DNA of 27,891 bases from Penium margaritaceum (Eukaryota > Streptophyta > Zygnematophyceae > Desmidiales > Peniaceae), in NCBI GenBank assembly GCA_023375785.1, contig SZWC01018848.1, positions 5,501 to 33,391 on the forward strand. Reading direction: 5' to 3'. Position 1 is the stretch's first letter; every line of letters starts with the position of its first letter. Below the pieces are notes generated by a model. It ran no database searches. It saw nothing but the letters and a program-made list of their open reading frames with translations, and was not told the DNA's origin. Below are positions 1 to 9,656 of the stretch, piece after piece. The position numbers and the translations under genes were made by a program.

Positions 1-1885
1 ATAAACCCGTCTTCACGAGATGCGAGAAGAGTTATCAATGGTGCCACTCTGGGCAGATGTACGACAAGATCAAAAATCAGCTGGATGCAAATCTTGTCCG
101 CAGCAGCACGCATCATTCGTCGGGCCAGCCAGGATGGCAGTGCAATGCTCGGGTGGGTGATCAGCCTTGAGTTGAGGCACATGAAGGCAGATGTTGGCTC
201 GTCCCGCACCAAGCTTTTCTAATCTCTGGGACCGAGCTTTCCAGTCTAGGCGTCCTAAGGTTGAACGTTAGTGCAATGCTCCGGATTCCAGAGCATGTCA
301 CCCTCCAGAGTCTCTAGTGTGACCCGCGTGGGGTAAACGCACATGACGGCATATCTAGCTTTGCTCCGTACCAAGAACAGATGGAAGGACGTCGGCACAG
401 CAAACCGTTGCCCACAGCAGCACTGCAAACAGGCTGTTCGCGTGATGGACCATGTTGCTGCGTCTGCGCGGCTGCGGTTGATAGTGCGTCAGTCTGAGAA
501 GCCACAATTGAGGAGCTCGGTCGCTGGCAAATCCGACAGGGAGAGGTCACTGGAGTTGGTCCACACAATAGCAAACTCCGGCTGAGCTTGCTGACGGGTT
601 ACCGCACGCCCACGCACGAAGGGCGTGAAAGCTGGCTTAGGGAACCGTCGTTTTGCGGCAGAGGTCACGGAGGCTCACAGGTGAAACGTTGGCCGCTACT
701 TCGCCCCGTACGAGGCAGGGAGGAGCCAAACGACACGACTTGACGTGTTCCGCTACGCTTGTTTTTGTATTGAGCGGCTTGGAACCTCTTCACGCACGAT
801 GAAAAAATGTAGTGAGCGCCTCAGTAATAAATGTACATACGCGACAACGCCTGATTCGGCTGCATCGTGCGCGCAACGTGGGTACGGGGCTTGAGCCCTT
901 GAGCTGCGGGCTACCGACACGGCTCGCGGAGCTGCACACCGTCGACGCAGCCTCTTGCTATGGGCGAGCGAAGTCCGGGATTTCAAACTCGCATGTCTTC
1001 GAACATGCGTCATCGATTCCACGAGCCTTGCCGTAGTTGGCACCGATTTCAGGTAAGCAAAATCACGTGAAATGTTTGCAAATCAAAACATTCGTCGACT
1101 CTAACTGTACCGCTGAGAACCGGCCTGTTGTGAAAAACTGTGCTAATGCCAACGGGCGGGAACTTCCCCACAACAGAACACAAGCTCAAAACAAGGACAA
1201 CACACTAGTGCCGAACCGAACATATAAGGGGTCATTCCGAGCATGCCATATCATTGGCGCTCGAATTTTACTGCAGAACAGGAGCAGCGAAACACGACAT
1301 TGGGGTCTCTTTCTTACCTTCCAACGCATGCGCAACTCGAGTCGCCGGGTTGACTCGAGTGTCCCTATTCATCACTTCGTAGGTCATCGCACGAGCGTTC
1401 CCTGACAATCTCTGACACCCGATACTGTCATCAGACATCGAGATCTGTGCGCGACTCAGTTTTAGAACATGTGGGGGCGCAAATACTCCTATACCCACAG
1501 TTTTGTTAAGCTGTCACTGGAATCCCCCTTTTGTAAGAAATTATAACGTTACACCATCTTGTCCGTATTGTCAACCCATAACCGAAATTATCGTGAATTT
1601 GCATAGAATTACTGCGTTATCCAATGTTTAAAGAGCAAGAAATTCCCAAAAGTATGCACTTGGTGAAAGGTTTGCGGAATAATGTAATAACTTTTGTAAA
1701 AATCTTTTGATTTGTCCAATTCATTTTTTATGCCGAGACGAACGTGGGTTTTTCATAAGGATGAGGTGCAGAGAAGAAAACTAAAGGATTTGGCACCAAT
1801 GAATTTTTTATTAAGTAGTATGTCTACTTCGATAGTGTCGAACAAGTCGAGCGCATATATACAATGAAGAGAATCAAGGTAAGGT
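1..1885. other. Unassigned stretch, no supported gene
   Basis: I see no supported gene here. Short open frames exist on both strands, but none shows a recognisable domain, consistent codon use or splice borders around a longer reading. A short palindrome-rich patch around 1335-1370 contains ACTCGAGT twice. The last 400 bases are AT-rich. Confidence 0.4.
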
Positions 1886-2113
1886 TTACTTTATTTTTTT
1901 GGCACTCGAGCCGAGTGAATCTTGCAACTCCCGTCGTATGTGGTCGCTTCGAGAAACTTTGCCGATAAGTCTGAGGGTTTTGAGTTGTAACAACATGTCG
2001 TCGTAGGTGGGGAGGCCAGTAAACTGAAGCCCTCGGAACGGAATGGTTGGCTTCGACGGCTCAACCAACGCATAAAATACCACGGGGTGGGCGCCGGGGC
2101 GTGCCTCACCGAC
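1886..2113 (-). CDS. Possible terminal exon, unknown protein
   Basis: Reading the minus strand from 2113 to a TAA at 1886-1888 gives about 75 residues of protein-like composition, containing the segment FRGLQFTGLPTYDDMLLQLK and a basic C-terminus ending SAKKIK. The frame is preceded by TAG, so the exon could start at a 3' splice site (AG at 2114-2115) or the TAG could be a nonsense mutation. An AATAAA overlaps the end of the frame on the minus strand, which would suit a gene end. I do not recognise the family. The minus-strand sequence upstream does not continue clearly in any frame, so this is either a last exon with a distant partner or a relic. Confidence 0.3.
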   Translation of the reverse strand, partial: VGEARPGAHPVVFYALVEPSKPTIPFRGLQFTGLPTYDDMLLQLKTLRLIGKVSRSDHIRRELQDSLGSSAKKIK

Positions 2114-4147
2114 CTACGTATCGTCATAGGGCAGGATGATGCAAGATATTCTCTTACACCACTGATGTCATCGAATGGACATCGACGGTCCATCTTCTGC
2201 CATTACAACTAACTACTAACCAATCAATGAAAGGGGAAATCCCAACCTAGGAGATATTTATACTTGCGATAATACCCGACTTACCCAGATTACTTGTTTT
2301 AGTACATAAATACCTAATTAGTATGTTATTGCTGGTTCTATCCAAGTGATACAGACCTAATTTCTACCACGACTAAGTCTTTGTATTACATTCCTCCCCC
2401 TTTAGCTACAAACCACCTTGGATTTGGAAAGGGAAGAGGTTCACTCAAACTAACCATGTAGGAAAAGTATAAAGAGCGAGTGAAACGTCAAGATGACGCT
2501 TGTGTTCACAAGAAGATGTGTGAGGCATGCTATTAGCACATGGCATGTATCCATGTTAGATTCTCATACGTCAGCATCATGCCAAAGCAAGACCTTTCAT
2601 CAAGGAGCCAGCAGAGGGTCCGTACACATATGGCTTTGGTGCTTGAAGGTTCAACGAAGCCTCGGACACGGACTTGGTGAGACATCGCTTATCTTATGTT
2701 AACATAGCAACAACGTCTTCCATGCTTGAGCATTGATTTTTCATGCTGGATAGTGAAAAGAAGGATGTGAGATGGAAAATGAATTTCCAGTTGGGCTATG
2801 TGGGTGTTCAGCCTTCGAAGTGCAACGACACATCCTCCGCCTTTTGCTTAGGAGCGTCCTCGCGACAAGTTCCCAGGAAAATACTTGTCGTGCCGCAAGA
2901 ACATGCCACCGTTATTGAATAAAATTTCTCTTTATGAGGCATACGCCAGGGTGGTACTCCCGGGGGCGTGGTCAATCAAACTCAATCTCATCCTCCACCA
3001 AGGTTTCAACTAAGGGAACCCAAGGGAAAGTTGGCATGTGGTCAGGTCCACATGTGGCTATCATAGCCGGTTCAGTTGAATTGGCTGAAAAGCCATTCCC
3101 AATTGAGCCCTGGACTCCAAATTTGACATAGTGGCCGGTGTCGGCGCCATGTTACAGGTGTAAACATGTCATGTGACAATACTTATGAACCAACTCAATG
3201 TTACAGACCGCATGGTCTTGAATTGTATGGGACATTGCCAAGCTTGTCCGATACAAAACATGACATTGTCATAGCACAGGTCTCCCAGCACACGTCTCTA
3301 CCATGGTGTGATGACGGATGAGACTGTCATTTGGTAGCATGGAGACCTAGAAGGAAGGCAACTGAAGCATGCCGTCCACGTACTCGAAATACGAGTGGCT
3401 ACCAACGGATGCTGTGTGGTCTAAGAGTTTCTACCATGTGGAGATAACCCCGAGGAGTATGATGTGCTTGAACACTCAACCCATGTTCTTAGACCTGAAG
3501 CATGCTCATTGTACATTGAAAAGATGCAAAATGAACAATCGTAAAGAACACAGTGGATGGGACTTAAGATTCTGACGTTATGTCTGTTGTAAGAGTGGAT
3601 AAAGGAATTCCACATGTATTTGTGTTTTGGATCAAAGCGTGCTGCATCACTGGTTGCACTATAAGTCAGCATGTAAGGACTGCTGACTCCTATGATGATG
3701 ATCCCCAGACTTTGTACTACAGAACCCACTTCTGGCTAAGCGTGATACTCCACTCCCCACTCGTCTTTGCTGGGTTGCGGACTGGACTAATACGATTGAT
3801 AGGTACCCCTTGCTACTTCGATGTGTCAAAAACGTTTTGGATGATTCAGCTTTTGTGGCAACCACCTTGTGGCTGCCACTGCCTTAAAATGGGGCAGCCA
3901 CCTGGGCTGCCTTGGCTGCTCTGGTTGTTGAGTTGCTTGCCTGCTTTGGCTGCTTCAGGTAGTGCGGCCTCAAATGGATCGCCTTGGCGACTAAGCTATT
4001 GGGATGTATTGGCTACATTAGCTGCTGCTGCAGTAAACCAGGGTCATTGCTTCAATTGCTTTGCATTATCTGGCAGTAGAGAGTAGAATTAAGCACGTAG
4101 ATGCGTGTGTTCCATGGCTCACAGGCATGAATGAATGCGAGAGGACA
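2114..4147. other. Unassigned stretch, no supported gene
   Basis: No gene is supported. The longest open frame (3580-4086, plus) has a Leu/Ala/Trp-rich second half that comes from degenerate CTG/GGC-rich sequence around 3840-3970 and resembles no family I know. A 9-bp perfect inverted repeat lies at 3869-3877 and 3893-3901. Confidence 0.4.
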
Positions 4148-4191
4148 CTCTCTCCAATCCATGGCGTAAAAACGCCATGGATTGGAGAGAG
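4148..4191. repeat. Perfect 20-bp-stem hairpin with AAAA loop
   Basis: The left arm CTCTCTCCAATCCATGGCGT (4148-4167) is followed by AAAA (4168-4171) and its exact reverse complement (4172-4191). This is a perfect 20-bp stem. There is no T-run after it and no gene directly before it, so a bacterial-type terminator is not indicated. It could be a snapback duplication, a miniature fold-back element or a structured RNA. The perfect arms suggest recent origin or ongoing correction. Confidence 0.9.
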
Positions 4192-4688
4192 GTGAAATAC
4201 TTGGTGATCTTCAAAAAAGAGAAGGAAGTGGTAGCTGGAGCTGGCGTGATGCCTCTTTCAGGTTGACTGAATCAGCAACGCAAACCACTTGCATGGGGTT
4301 CGGCTGCCATCCATTTTCAGTTCTTGCCTTTGAGACTCCTCACAGAGTGTCCAACCAAAGGTAGACACTAAAGACCAACAAGCAGACTTCGTGAGGTTGC
4401 AAACCAAACAAACCTAAAGTGTGGATCCCTCTTTTGAGGGTGATATGTTATCTTGGTTACAATACCAAGAGCGGTTGGCGGCCTCCCATGTGGGGACCCA
4501 TTTTCTAGACCATTGCTATCCGGCGCATTGACAAAGGGTTATGGGCCCATCCTTCTCGTTCTAAGGCATGCTTCCAAGACCGACTAGCACGTGGTCTTGT
4601 AGGACACACAGGTACAATAGGGACACGAACATCGGACGACTCCATCTTCTCCATCAGCTCCATCAGCTCCATCGGACGACTCCATCTG

Positions 4689-5193
4689 CTACAGGTAGGG
4701 TGCGCCCTTGCTGCTCTCGGCCGTCTCGCTGCCGTTGGCAGCTTCAGGCGATGCGGCGGGTGCCTTTCCCTTCTCGAGCAATTGGCTCGAGTTCGCCGCA
4801 CGACGATGGCGATGGTCGCGATCCTCATCGCCTTCGCCATCGTCAGCGTCGTGCTCTTCGTCGGGGTCTTCCTCCGGAAGATCCTCCTCCATCGCGTCGT
4901 CTGTCGCATGGGGGGTCGCCCATGTGCGCGTCGACGTGCTCGTCGAGCACCTTTGCGGCCTCCGCACGCTTCTCGGTGTTGCCGAGGTTGGCGTCGGTCG
5001 CCTTAGGCGGTACGGTTGCCTTCGGCGGCACGGTTGCCTTAGGCGACACGGTTGCCTTAGGCGGTACGGTTGCCTTTGGGTTGGCAACCGTGCTCGCGGC
5101 GGCGGCTCCCAAAACTTGGAGTCCGCCAAGGGCGTGTGGTGAGAACGTCACCACCTTGCCCTTGTTGGCCTTAGACGGTCCGGCACTTGCCAT
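4689..5193 (-). pseudogene. Acidic, low-complexity ORF with hexapeptide repeats, frameshifted
   Basis: The minus strand from an ATG at 5191-5193 encodes MASAGPSKANKGKVVTFSPH, then four copies of a hexapeptide close to ATVPPK, then a helical EKRAEAAKVLDEHVDAHMGD segment. The frame then runs into a run of six C (plus 4910-4915, G6). One base fewer there would continue into a strongly acidic stretch (MEEDLPEEDPDEEHDADDGE) and on to SSKGAPYL and a TAG at 4689-4691. The continuity of composition on both sides of the homopolymer argues for a one-base indel, either in the genome or in the assembly. I do not recognise the family. The low-complexity N-terminus plus acidic region could belong to an accessory ORF of a transposable element or to a nuclear protein. 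Confidence 0.4.
5000..5071. repeat. Four tandem 18-bp units
   Basis: Four head-to-tail units close to GCCTTAGGCGGTACGGTT start at 5000, 5018, 5036 and 5054, and a fifth degenerates after 5072. The period is a multiple of three and lies inside the minus-strand ORF, where each unit encodes a variant of ATVPPK. The last unit overlaps a perfect 9-bp inverted repeat (5066-5074 with 5083-5091). Confidence 0.9.
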
Positions 5194-5289
5194 CCCGTCG
5201 CTCGTGCAACTAGCACGTGAAGGTTGTTGTGAGGATCACCCCACAACGAGGAGGAATCGCCTCCTAAGACGTTGCTCTCACGATCGATG

Positions 5290-6128
5290 AGGCAATTTCA
5301 ATTTATATTTCTATTTTCCTAGGCCGCCACGTCGGCACAAGGGCGTGGGTTTAGAAACTAGTCTTCCTAGGCCGTGACTCACGGCACTTGGTAGCAACTA
5401 GGATCTAGGAAAACAGAAAATCAACATACAAGGGAGAAACAAGAAGTGTGAGTACCGCTCACAAAACTAAGACAAAGAGTAAGAAGAGAAGCAAGTACAA
5501 GGTCTAGGACAAAAGAATACTTTTTCTTCTTGTCTTCTTGTCTTCTTGTCTTCCTTGGCCTCCTCTTGAGTCTTCTTTGCGCGTCTTGCGCCCCTTGGTG
5601 GCGTCCTCCTTGAGCCGGCGTCATTGGAGGAGCCGCCAAAAATCCCCAAGGTGGCACCCTCCTTCTTTTTAGGGTGCTCTCAGGTTGTGAGAGTCCCTAA
5701 GCTTGGGGAGGGACGCTGTCCCAATTTTTTGGATGAAGGAGGTTTGAAGGAGCCTTGAAAATGAGGAAGATTTTGTGGTTTTAGAGGTGGGAACTCCCCA
5801 ACCCGCCCCACAAAAATCCTCCTAGCCCCCTGGAAGTGTGGAGAGGCTAGAAGGGAGTAGCTTCACCAAGTAGGATTTTTTTCCAGCTCTGCAACGCACT
5901 TTACGGCGCTTCAATCCGTCAAGTGTTGATGCCGTAGTCCCTTCTGGCGTTTCTGCTGCTGCTTGCAGCTGCCGGCGGCGTTTTATCTAGGTCGTAGCCG
6001 CCGTTTCCGTCGAACCCTTGGTCGTGAGGGTCGTCTCGCTCTGAGAACCACTGTAACGAACTGGATCTCCAGCTCCTGCTCTGAAGTCGTCGTCGGAGTT
6101 CGCAGAATGGCGTTCTCAGTCCGCGTCA
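5290..6128. other. Unassigned stretch with TCTTCTTG microsatellite and small hairpins
   Basis: No gene is supported. A pyrimidine-rich microsatellite (repeats of CTTCTTGT) lies at about 5522-5555. Short inverted repeats occur at about 5345-5380 (GCCGTGA/TCACGGC) and 5657-5720 (CACCCT/AGGGTG, CTCTCA/TGAGAG, GTCCCT/AGGGAC). They resemble weaker versions of the hairpin array that follows. Confidence 0.4.
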
Positions 6129-6723
6129 GGGGTTTACCCCCNGTCATCAACGACCCAGAGCAGGGAGACTCGAATATTTCGAGTCTCCGGAGGCCCATTT
6201 CCGTTTTTAACCAAACCCCTGGTTTTGGGACCCAAACCGGGGGTTTTTACCTCGAACTCGTGTGTTCGCACGAGTTATTCCATTTGTTTTTACGTTGAAG
6301 TTCGTCATAAACGAACTTCGAGTTTCGTTTTGTCGTGCTGGCGCGAAATCGTCACGTGCGAGGCACGCTGGCGATTTCGCGCCAGTAACTTGACCTCACC
6401 CTCGCTCCCCCTATCCCTCGTCCTCTCTTGCTCGTTTGCAAGGGGGGCGAGGGGGGGCGAGGGCACGAGGCCACGAGGCCTCGCCCTCGAGGCCCCTGTG
6501 GCCTCTCAGCCGCCGATCGGGCTGAGGCCGCGATCGGCGGCTGGTGGCTGGCCGGCCGGTGGCCGGCCGGTCACTTGGCCGGCCGCCGGCCGTCCAGCCG
6601 GCCGGCAGCGAGCTGGCCGGCGGCCAGCGAAGTGCTGGCCGCCGGCCAGCCCTCGCTGACGCGAGGGGTGGTGCGCAACCACCCCTCGCTTCAGCGAGGT
6701 GGGAGGGCCGAACCGGCCCTCCC
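6129..6723. repeat. Array of consecutive hairpins, very GC-rich at its right end
   Basis: At least eleven inverted repeats follow one another with hardly any spacer. Arms: 6164-6174/6178-6188 (11 bp), 6255-6262/6269-6276 (8), 6297-6305/6311-6319 (9), 6338-6351/6372-6385 (14, with an inner CGTGC/GCACG stem), 6458-6472/6477-6489 (two stacked stems), 6489-6494/6500-6505 (6), 6507-6519/6531-6543 (13), 6554-6568/6577-6591 (15, one G-T), 6613-6627/6635-6649 (15), 6661-6672/6678-6689 (12) and 6701-6710/6714-6723 (10). All but the 6554 pair are perfect as listed. The stems differ in sequence, so this is not a tandem repeat of one hairpin. The right half (6440-6723) is dominated by GGCCGG words. One ambiguous base sits at 6142. 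No ORF here looks coding. Confidence 0.85.
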
Positions 6724-8389
6724 GCTACAGTGGGGTTATCGTTTTTCAAATAGTTCTGGCCTGGTTTGAGCATTTTCCAAGAAGGCTGGTCCAGAAAAAT
6801 GCATTAGGCCCAGCAATCGTAAAGGACTTCCACTGAGTATGGATGAGACTCTTGATGTACTCTGTCTGCTTTCTCCAGCAGCCACTGCATCTTCACCTGT
6901 CCAAAAGATGTTGCATGTCTAGAGGTTCCTCTCTCTTTGTTAAGCTGCTCTAGTTGTTACCATCCCCCAACTGAGAAAATAGTTTGATACAATGTGATAA
7001 TTTATTCAAGCTTCTATTGAAGGATTAGCATGACAACTGTCGGAAAACCAATCACAACCTCTATGTACGGCATGCAGTCACTGGCATAGCGACCGTTATT
7101 CGTATGAAGAAGTAACCAAGGGCCAAAGGTTTTGCATGAGTTTGCAGGATGTTTGGGCTACTACATCTTGCTTGGAGCTTGCTTCGTCATTGAGTACAAT
7201 TCCAATTGCCTGACTGCCCAGTTTCATATTTGAAGAGGCAACATGTAAACATTCCTAAGGACAATGAGACAGGCAAGAAGCAAGGGTAGACGATCTCCTT
7301 GAAACAAAAGTGAAGTATGGCATCCATGAAGACCAAAGCCACCTCGGCCAATCACCCCATAACATCATAAAATCTGTGTTGTTTGCTTTGCCCCCACAAC
7401 GACACCACTCTTGCAGAGCTCCAACTTATTTGTACTATACCACTATATTCCTGTTTAGATTCAAGTCAGTGGATGGCAAGAAAGCTACAAGATTGAGCAA
7501 TGCTTTGGTATGGAATCATGCCAGTAAGGCAACAAACTGACTAACATGACAGAAAATCCATTTGTGTTCAAACTGAATTTTGAGACATAGGAAGAATGGA
7601 GAGCAGGGAACAAACTACTGTGGATTCTGATTCTTCCAGACTAGGCTGGTCATGGAGGTAGCAGGTTGATATGCTTGTATGAAATAATGGAGGTTGTTAC
7701 ATGCTCCCAGTTGCTGGTACCTAAGCATTGAGAAGAAATCTGTGCGTCATAACATTTTTTGAAGATTCTCAGTGCACAGTGCGGTTGTGTGGGCAATAGT
7801 TCTCCCCCTCTCCCTCCCCCACCCCCCTCTCCTCTGATGTCATATGTCCCACTGGGGTGCCAGCCACTGATTAAGAGATGACGACACATGGCGAAGCCAC
7901 TGGGACAAGACAATATCAGTCTTCACACACGTTTGGCCTGCGTTCAATGTACTGGAGGGTTATGCCATACGATTCCATATGTGAGATGGATGATACATAG
8001 CAGACCCTATACTGTGGAACCATGAAGCATTTTCCTGCGCATGCTCTCGGAACTCCAGCCCTGCATTGCAAACATGAAGAGATAAGAAGGTGACTGAGCA
8101 ACCCACAGTATATCAGCATTGCGCTTGGGACTCAAGGAATCCCCACATCACCCCCATTTTAGCGATACTACTATTACAATACCACATTCTTGCCATCATT
8201 TCCATTCTCCCTCTATTCTAAAAACTTATATCGACCTTGCCCTTATTTTGAGGTTCAATTCCAACCTTCCTCTAATGTATCTGACCCACGTTTATCATAC
8301 CTGTGCTTTGTTCCAGAAAACATAACCTGTAGACAATGAGAACAGTCAGATACTACCATCGACTAACGTAACCATATTTAGACTAAGTC
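6724..8389. other. Unassigned stretch, no supported gene
   Basis: No gene is supported on either strand. Composition is mixed to AT-rich, open frames are short and lack recognisable motifs, and no LINE-family similarity was seen. A C-rich patch lies at about 7800-7836. Confidence 0.4.
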
Positions 8390-8535
8390 ATAGCCGCCAC
8401 CCACAGCACATAGAGGTGCAAGGAGTACGCAATGTGCTGCAGAAAGGTAGAAGGAAAGAGACAGCAGGGGGACAAGTGGACTTGTTCCTCCTAGAGGGGG
8501 TCAGCGAACCAAAAACCAGGCAAGACAATAGGGCC
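8390..8535 (-). mobile_element. LINE-family 3' fragment (copy J)
   Basis: Read on the minus strand, this segment matches the end of the LINE ORF and its 3' UTR. The sequence CCTATTGTCTTGCCTG and the following GACCCCCTC..AGGAGG correspond to the conserved C-terminal block of copy C (15419-15480, encoding the LCYTDPL region). It then reaches the 3' UTR core, seen on the plus strand as GCCGCCACCCACAGCAC (8393-8409). It is a short, 5'-truncated, diverged copy. No target duplication was identified. Confidence 0.6.
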
Positions 8536-9084
8536 TGAGGTGAAGACATTATCAGGGAGGCCATGAGGTCTATATGCAACAATACCCACTGTTCACCATG
8601 CTCCAGGTTGTAGCAGTGGATAACTGCACATTGCTTCTGAATAACCATGATGGCCAACCACTGAACGAAGAGATACACTGCCCAAGCAACCTACCTACAT
8701 TTGCTGCCACATTTCAGTTCTACCTTCTATCCAAGCATGTGCCAGTAAGTACAGAATGAATTTCAACTTCAGTCTTTGCAGTTTTGGAGGTTCAGGTATT
8801 GAGAGGAGAAAGATTGAAAGCCCACCACAATTTGAGAGATAAGGTGCAAATTGAAAGTAATATGTTGAGAAAGAAATTCTCACAATGGCCTCCCATTTTC
8901 CTGCTCTCCACTAAGCTAGTCATGTCGTACTGCCACCTCATTTCAGAAACTAATCTATTAACTCAAACCGCTCATAGTCCAGACCATGTGTACCTTTCTT
9001 TCTTGAATGGCAATCGGAGGAATAACGCAACCCAAAGAGAAACCCTAAGGATACAATATCAAAACCCGCTAGGGGGGATGGTCC
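8536..9084. other. Unassigned stretch, no supported gene
   Basis: No gene is supported. It separates LINE fragment J from the left end of the nested LINE complex. Confidence 0.35.
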
Positions 9085-9655
9085 CAGGTCGTATACAAGG
9101 GAATTCTGGGGGTGTTGGAGGCTCCCATTGACTCTTAGAGAGTTCCGCTTGAAAGGCTGGCAAGAATCTAGGTGCAGTTGCTATTCGTTGAGGGAGGGAT
9201 GAGTCTTTGTGCAACGAAGCCAAGAGCACACCTCTCAGCTGCATCATCTTCACAGGACCTGCTTCATTCTCCTTTTGAGCTCTTTAATGGCGTCCTTCCA
9301 CAGGCCAGGGGGATGGAGCTACTCCGTCGTCTGTGGGAGGAGGAAGTGGAGTTACTTGCTACTGTCATTACCAGCCTCTGGAGGCACTGAGACTACGGGC
9401 AAGGACTTTGCCAAAGACTGAGCCAGTCTTTCTTCCACTGCAAGAGCCTTCAGTATATTGTGGAGGTAAAAAAGGTGAGAGGAGGACTATTACCCAAGCT
9501 TGCGAGCAGCTCATCTGGAGTTGTTGAGCAGTATGGAGGCGGCTCATAGGTTTCAGGCGAGTCCCACGATTACGGGCCATGATTTACACTTGGCACTGGC
9601 TGACTTCTGCCTCCAAGCCCTGATCTGGCTTGGTTTACTTTCGGGGTGCATCATA
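9085..9655 (+). mobile_element. LINE copy C, segment 1 (host copy of the nest)
   Basis: A degraded plus-strand copy of the region behind the reverse transcriptase. Translated pieces align with copy A in order: GILGVLEAPID (A: GILGVVEAPPD), PRAHLSAASSSQDLL (A: PRAHLAYACSSAALL), MELLRRLWEEEVELLA (A: MELFCPLWEDSVEHLP), then LHLALADFCLQALIWLGLLS (A: LYLALANFRLDAQLWLGLPL). Several frameshifts and stops interrupt it. The similarity ends at about 9655, where a different part of the element (copy A, N-terminal part) begins. The continuation of this copy is found after copy A. The left end at about 9085 is approximate. Confidence 0.7.
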
Positions 9656-9656
9656 A

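Noticed and set aside
3580..4086. 168-codon plus-strand frame
   Set aside because: Its second half is degenerate CTG/GGC-rich sequence, its first half resembles nothing, and there is no supporting context.
5963..6298. Arg-rich open frame across the start of the hairpin array
   Set aside because: It crosses an ambiguous base and several perfect inverted repeats; the composition is explained by the repeats.
6129..6723. CRISPR array or bacterial terminators
   Set aside because: The hairpins have different stems, no repeat-spacer regularity and no T-runs, and the context is eukaryotic.
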